From Diphasiastrum complanatum (Eukaryota; Streptophyta; Lycopodiopsida; Lycopodiales; Lycopodiaceae): a DNA stretch of 64,000 nucleotides. Location: assembly GCA_029204225.1 (NCBI GenBank), contig CM055111.1, positions 6,139,433 to 6,203,432 of the forward strand, read 5' to 3'. Positions 58,621 through 64,000 of this stretch are shown in pieces. Under the pieces are notes generated by a model. That model searched no databases. It was not told the origin of the DNA and saw only the letters and a list, made by a program, of their open reading frames with translations. Positions within the stretch are counted from its first letter, which is position 1. The number at the start of each line of letters is the position of its first letter. The position numbers and the translations under genes were made by a program.

Positions 58621-61600
58621 GCTTGCAAGCATATATATTTCATATTTTTAAGAATTTTGGGCTTTGATCAGCTAAGCAACATGTTTATTCATCAAGCCAC
58701 TTTGAGTAAAGCAGAGGTCTTTCAAGCACTTACTCGTGGGAGAACGTACCCATAAACATGACAATGGTCCGCTGTTATGTTGTTGTGGTGTTTTGTATAA
58801 TCATACGTTTCCCATTGCTTATGTAAAAAAGCCCATGACAGCTTTTGTGAAAAGCATCATATGGCATGGTATGAAATGATGAAAAAAAGGGTTATTACTG
58901 GTGACATGGGCCAAAATTCAGAAAAATAACTCTGTTATTAGGCATATTAATGTTCACCACCTTTATTTTTATTGTTTATCTTGCGTAGACTCTAAAACAA
59001 TATATTTGATGTCTTTGTGATTCCTTGAATTTAAGAGTTTTAGATCATACTGAATTCTATTTTTTTCCTGTTACATAGTTGTTTGCACAAATGTAAAAGG
59101 ATATGATAGGTTGATCTATTGGGTCCATGAATGTTTCTGCAATCTATTTTTAGTAGGTCTGGAGGTAGCAACATGAGCAACTTCATATACAAGCGATGAT
59201 TCCTAAACCTAGCCATATTTTTTGCTTCACACACCATGAAAAAAAAGACTACCATTGCAAAAGATGCTTATGTGCTAAGGAATGCAAGATTGGCAAGAGA
59301 CTAGCAACAAGATGGAGAATGTCATTTTTTGTATCTGAAAGTTTTGTGTCTTGAGCATACATGACCTTTGAGGCATGCAACGAAAGCATACATGGATATC
59401 TCAATAAAGTTACGCTACTTTTAGATGTGAAGTAGTGTTATATTTCATTGGAGTAGACATACCCTAGACATGTTATATTTCATTGATATAGACATACCTT
59501 ATACATGCGTGTAGAATGGAAAGATCATTTAATAATATTGCCAAAAATAGCTTATACTGGGTGGACTCTACTAGTGGAAAAAGCTTGCTTCAAACACATA
59601 AAAGCTCGCCTAGAAAAGCTCATAAAAAAATCACACCCGTTAAAATTAAGGCTCAACATTTGTCTTTGAATTTGATATCGAAAGCAAATGGAGTCTTTTT
59701 TTATTTGACAATCTATATCTCTGTTTGATTTATGGTCCCAACCTTTGTCCATAAGTTTTAACAATGTACCATCTGACAAATCCTTCCAAACAAATAATGT
59801 TGGTTTTCTATGCACATTTTGCAATCGAAAAAAAAAAAATCAACAAATACATTCAAAGAAATAAACCAACTTACCCATACATTTTTGGACCCAATACTTA
59901 TTTTCATAGAATTCTTTACATCAGTAAAGAGCTTGCATCGAATGATTCCAAAGCAATATTGTCAAGAGTAATCTATTCTTCATTACTCAAGCTTGGAAGT
60001 GGAAGGACCTCAAGATTTTCAAATCATCCATGTGTATCTGGAATGCAAAGTGATTCATAAAAATAGATATTGCTATCGGCAAGTTCTTTTAAAGATCTGC
60101 CATTGTACTGCAATTTTCTTATATCTGAATGTATGACATCCATTATACTTGCAAGTGATTGTGTGGGCTTCCATTCCTTTATATTTGATGGATATAAATC
60201 TACATGATAGAATAGATATAAGTTTCTAAATATTCAGGTGAATGAATGAATGAGTTGATGAGTTGATGAATGAGACGAAGTAGATGCCTTGCACATTGAT
60301 TCTTGATTGTCAGCAATAAGGTTTCATTCATTTACAGATTGTATAGGCTTTGTAGGGCACGCTGTTTCGTCCGCTATTATCTTGTGCTTTACCGCATTAT
60401 TGACATGTATACATGATATACTTAATCTGATACAATTCTTTGTTCTGCGTTCAGTTCTATGTTAATATTGCTATGCTTATCATTCATTCTATCTGATCTT
60501 TCTAGTTGTTCGTTCTGGTAATAGACGACTAACATTTAGTCTTGTCTTTCGCGAATCATTCACAACTAATTATCAGTCGAGGACTGTCTAGCTCTTCGCG
60601 AATCATTCATGACGAATAGTTTGTCTTACTATTTGCGACAAACCATTCTTCTGGAGCTTCATTCATTTATTAAAGTTTGGCTACGTAATCAAGAACGACT
60701 GCGATTTCCATCACTACCATTTTGTTCGTCCTGATAGGTGTATTCATGCTTATGGAGAGAGTTGTATAGCTCGTTCCGTTGCGCATAGACATTTTCTGTT
60801 CGAGTTCGTTTCTCGTTCGTGTTCGTCTTACCTCTTTGAGCTTATTTTTCGTTTCTAACATATGACACCTTTTTCTCAACTAGTTCATCTCCCTCTCTCC
60901 AACATTTCATCCTTCCACAAAAATTCTCTCACGTTCATTCTCTTACTCAAAAATAATTCTTTCTCCCATCACTTCACTCCTTCATCCTTCCACAAGAATT
61001 CTCTCACTTGAATGCCAAAAGGGCCCTCTCCTTTTTATAGGCATCCCTCCAAGCTTCCCCTTCACAATGCCAAGTTTTCACCTTTCAACCCCTTCCTGCC
61101 ATGCATCCCGCTTTGTACAAGGTCTTTAAATTGGGATTGGACTTGAAGTGGTACCCCCTTTGTTTTGAAAGATGTTTTGGGTCACTGGTACTGGGGTACC
61201 ACTTGTGTGAGCCACTTTCCTCTTTTGCACTTGTTGGTGGTGTAAATGGCAAGTACTTTACTTGATTGTCTTTTTTAATTGGGCAGTCCTCTTTGCTACT
61301 TGTGGTCAACCCTACCACTTTTAGGTAGGGTATTTTTGTTAAGCACTTTTTGGCCTCCACTTGTATTTTCCTTTTGCGTGTCCGGGGCCCATGGCTTAAG
61401 CTGTCGAGGTGACTTTTCTATCAGTGTGCCGCTTCGACTTGCACTAGAACTTGCCTATATTTTTGCTGCAGTTTCCTTGACCTTGTCCCATAATTTTCGA
61501 CCATTTGTTGTGAGTTGATTTTTTCGATTTTTCTTAGTGTGTCGTTACTGGCAAGCACTCATGACTTGGGGTTTTTTCAAGTTTCCCTAAAAAACACAAT

Positions 61601-62307
61601 AGGCAATTTTTGTATTAATAAAAAGTAGCAAAGTACATTGGAAAATTTGCTCGATCGTGCCACGGCTATTATAATTGGGCCAATTTTAAGGCCGTGAACA
61701 ATTCTATGGGCCATTTCTAAGGCCTCAAAATTTGGTCTAGCCACATTTTGGGCGGGATGGGACCCCTATCTATATGCAACTGTGTGCCGACTTAACCATT
61801 AATAGCTGGGTTTTACATGCCGATTTTTTTACAAAATTGTGAAAATTGCTCTAAAAATAGCCCGATTTTTCGTGCAAAAATATCAGCTAATATAGATAAA
61901 ATAAAAGTAAATCTGCATAATAGAATAGAGTATGAGATTCTATATATATATATATATATATTTGAATTTAGTTGAATAAAATAAAACTGCAATGATTCAG
62001 ATACTTACAATTGCATTTTTTATGATCATTTGAATTGACGGATTGAATACTTAACTCAAAATGCATATAGACATGTTGAACTAACACCTTCGAAATGGAT
62101 TGTCCATCTGGCGATGCTCTAAAGTCAAGAATCCTAGACCTGAAAGATAACTTGGATCCGTTTTTTATTCTAAACGTTTCTTTTGATGATGGAATCATTA
62201 GGACTCAAGTGTTTTTAACATATTTTTTTGGTATCCAATTTTTTGCTTCGTCTTTCTCATTGTGAAGAATGACAGAGTCTATTGTGAATCCAGGTCTCCT
62301 TGATGCC
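58621..62307. other. Intergenic, no recognised gene
   Basis: Mostly AT-rich without coding signal. CTTCGCGAATCATTCA occurs twice at about 60556-60612. A TTTTTATAGGC box at about 61030 in a C/T-rich context may mark another LTR-type promoter. A (TA)n run lies at 61939-61961. Confidence 0.45.
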
Positions 62308-62740
<433 letters not shown>

Positions 62741-62891
62741 GAAATGACAGATGTCATGTGACATGACATCATCACCCTCTCCACACCGCTACTGCATATC
62801 ATAAGTTATTTTCTATTTTTCTTCCTCACACTTTCTTCTTGCGTTCTCATGCTTTCCTGCGCTCAAAATTTTTGCGATCAAACGCTCGCAT

Positions 62892-63854
62892 ATGATCTGT
62901 CGCGATCTACGAAACTTTCGTGAATTATTCGATACAATGGCTTCTTCATCTAGCTCTGCAATTACCTATAAAGCACGCGCAGGAATCTGCCTGGCATCAA
63001 TCCAGTCTTATTTGGATCAATGCGGGTTGGGAAATTTGAAAGTGGATCCTTCAATCATCTTGTCTGACATCAATACTGAATTTGTGAACTCCATCCATGC
63101 AGTTTTTGAAGTGGATTTCAAAGTCCATGTGCGAGGGAAATTTTTCATTGTCTCTGAAGACGTATTCTGCACAACTCTGGGATTACCATTGGATGGTAAA
63201 CTTGTTTCTGCCAACAAAGATTCAGTGGATGAAGCCGCCCATTTTCTGAGAAATTGCTTTGTACCCACAAAGGGGTATAAAATCTCGATGATAAAGAATA
63301 CCACCTTTAAGCTGTTTTGTAAATACGCGAACCAAGCAATATTTTGGATGGACACAGATGTAATAATTTCAGCTCAAAATTTTGTCTATATATTGGACGC
63401 ACTAGCTGGTAATCCTGTTTGCTTCGGTGTTATCACATACAAGGCATTTTTGAGGTGGATTAAACACCAAAAGTTTTCTGGAGTCGGAGCACACGTTTTG
63501 CGACTATGCGAACATTTTGGAGTGTTAAACGATCAAGAGAAAACCATGCTGATGGGAAGGCTATTGCCTCCAAAACCCATTGACCTTTCTAGCCTCCTGA
63601 CTGTTCCAACCACAACCACCACAACAATTGTTGCGCTAGCCATGGATACTATGGATATTGATGCTGATGCTTCTCAGATGGCCATGGATACTGATGGAGC
63701 TGTTGCTGCTGATTCTTCAGGCAGTGGACGAGCAGCACCATTAGGTGACACTGGGTCAACAGACGACCAAGAGGACAAACTAGCTAATCAGCCCCAGTGG
63801 TTCTGCAACATGTCAGAGAAAGCCAAGAATTTAGTGGCTACGACAAGATCCTGA
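62892..63854 (+). CDS. Unrecognised 320-residue protein, possibly gag-like or retroelement-linked
   Basis: The frame opens at ATG 62892; a second ATG at 62937 (MASSSSSAITYKARAG) is an equally good start. Residues 25-235 look globular: CLASIQSYLDQCGLGNLKVD, FVNSIHAVFEVDFKVHVRGK, SEDVFCTTLGLPLDGK, YKISMIKNTTFKLFCKYANQ and VITYKAFLRWIKH. This resembles, in style, plant ORFs annotated as putative plant transposon proteins, which I offer only as a lead. The tail is low complexity, rich in Thr, then AMDTMDIDADAS and QMAMDTDGA. A 254-bp-offset duplication puts the reading frame out of register and the ORF ends with TGA inside the second copy. The gene may continue beyond the window through a frameshift or an intron. 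Confidence 0.5.
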   Translation: MICRDLRNFRELFDTMASSSSSAITYKARAGICLASIQSYLDQCGLGNLKVDPSIILSDINTEFVNSIHAVFEVDFKVHVRGKFFIVSEDVFCTTLGLPLDGKLVSANKDSVDEAAHFLRNCFVPTKGYKISMIKNTTFKLFCKYANQAIFWMDTDVIISAQNFVYILDALAGNPVCFGVITYKAFLRWIKHQKFSGVGAHVLRLCEHFGVLNDQEKTMLMGRLLPPKPIDLSSLLTVPTTTTTTIVALAMDTMDIDADASQMAMDTDGAVAADSSGSGRAAPLGDTGSTDDQEDKLANQPQWFCNMSEKAKNLVATTRS

Positions 63855-64000
63855 CTGTTCCAACCACAACCACCACAACAGTTGTTGCGCCAGCCATGGA
63901 TGCTATGGATATTGATGTTGGTGCTTCTCAGACGGCCATGGATACTGATGGAGCTGCTGCTGCTGATTCTTCAAAGCCAACATCTGCTTCAACATCCCAG
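63597..64000 (+). repeat. Direct repeat of 254-bp period inside the last ORF
   Basis: The sequence from CTGACTGTTCCAACCACAAC (63597) recurs at 63851 for at least 125 bp with a handful of substitutions, up to the GCTGCTGATTCTTC segment. The offset (254) is not a multiple of three, so the second copy is out of frame with the first. Confidence 0.85.

Overview
This window is nuclear DNA from a land plant. The evidence is multi-exon genes with GT-AG introns, plant-type protein families (a DONSON homologue, a trihelix factor of the SH4/ASR3 kind, an atypical E2F, an AUF1-like F-box relic) and many plant Ty3/gypsy, Ty1/copia and CACTA-type element remnants. The composition is AT-rich with very long CT/GA microsatellites. 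I cannot name the species; the element-rich, decayed sequence would fit a large genome, possibly a non-flowering lineage, but that is a guess.

Layout. 1-11.5 kb is a graveyard of retroelements: a decayed Ty3/gypsy element (1.1-6.3 kb), an antisense gag-like relic plus antisense integrase tail of a related element (7.8-10.2 kb) and a copia fragment (10.85-11.5 kb). 12.9-27.7 kb is a DONSON gene on the + strand whose 14 exons join without a break into a 647-residue reading frame; its sixth intron holds a complete 7.4-kb chromovirus (14685-22097) with 5-bp target duplication, two LTRs, tRNA-Met primer site and chromodomain, but with an internal rearrangement. 28-36 kb is mostly repeats plus an AUF1-like F-box pseudogene, a BED zinc-finger relic and CT-rich repeats. 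37.2-38.5 kb is a two-exon trihelix gene on the - strand. 41.7-46.7 kb is an 11-exon atypical E2F (DP-E2F-like) gene on the - strand, 884 residues, with a long N-terminal region that I do not recognise. 48-52 kb is copia sequence in the order pol, LTR, gag, cut by a CACTA-type transposon end. 53-57 kb is LTR-like and minisatellite DNA. 57-58.6 kb is a spliced pseudogene of an unrecognised family. 62.9-63.9 kb is an unrecognised ORF with an internal duplication.

Of the three host genes, two belong to cell-cycle and replication families: DONSON acts at replication forks and origins, atypical E2Fs repress cell-cycle genes. A perfect E2F consensus (TTTGGCGC) lies about 0.8 kb upstream of the DONSON start codon. 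Exon chains were built by hand from GT-AG sites and phase; they are internally consistent but not backed by transcripts.
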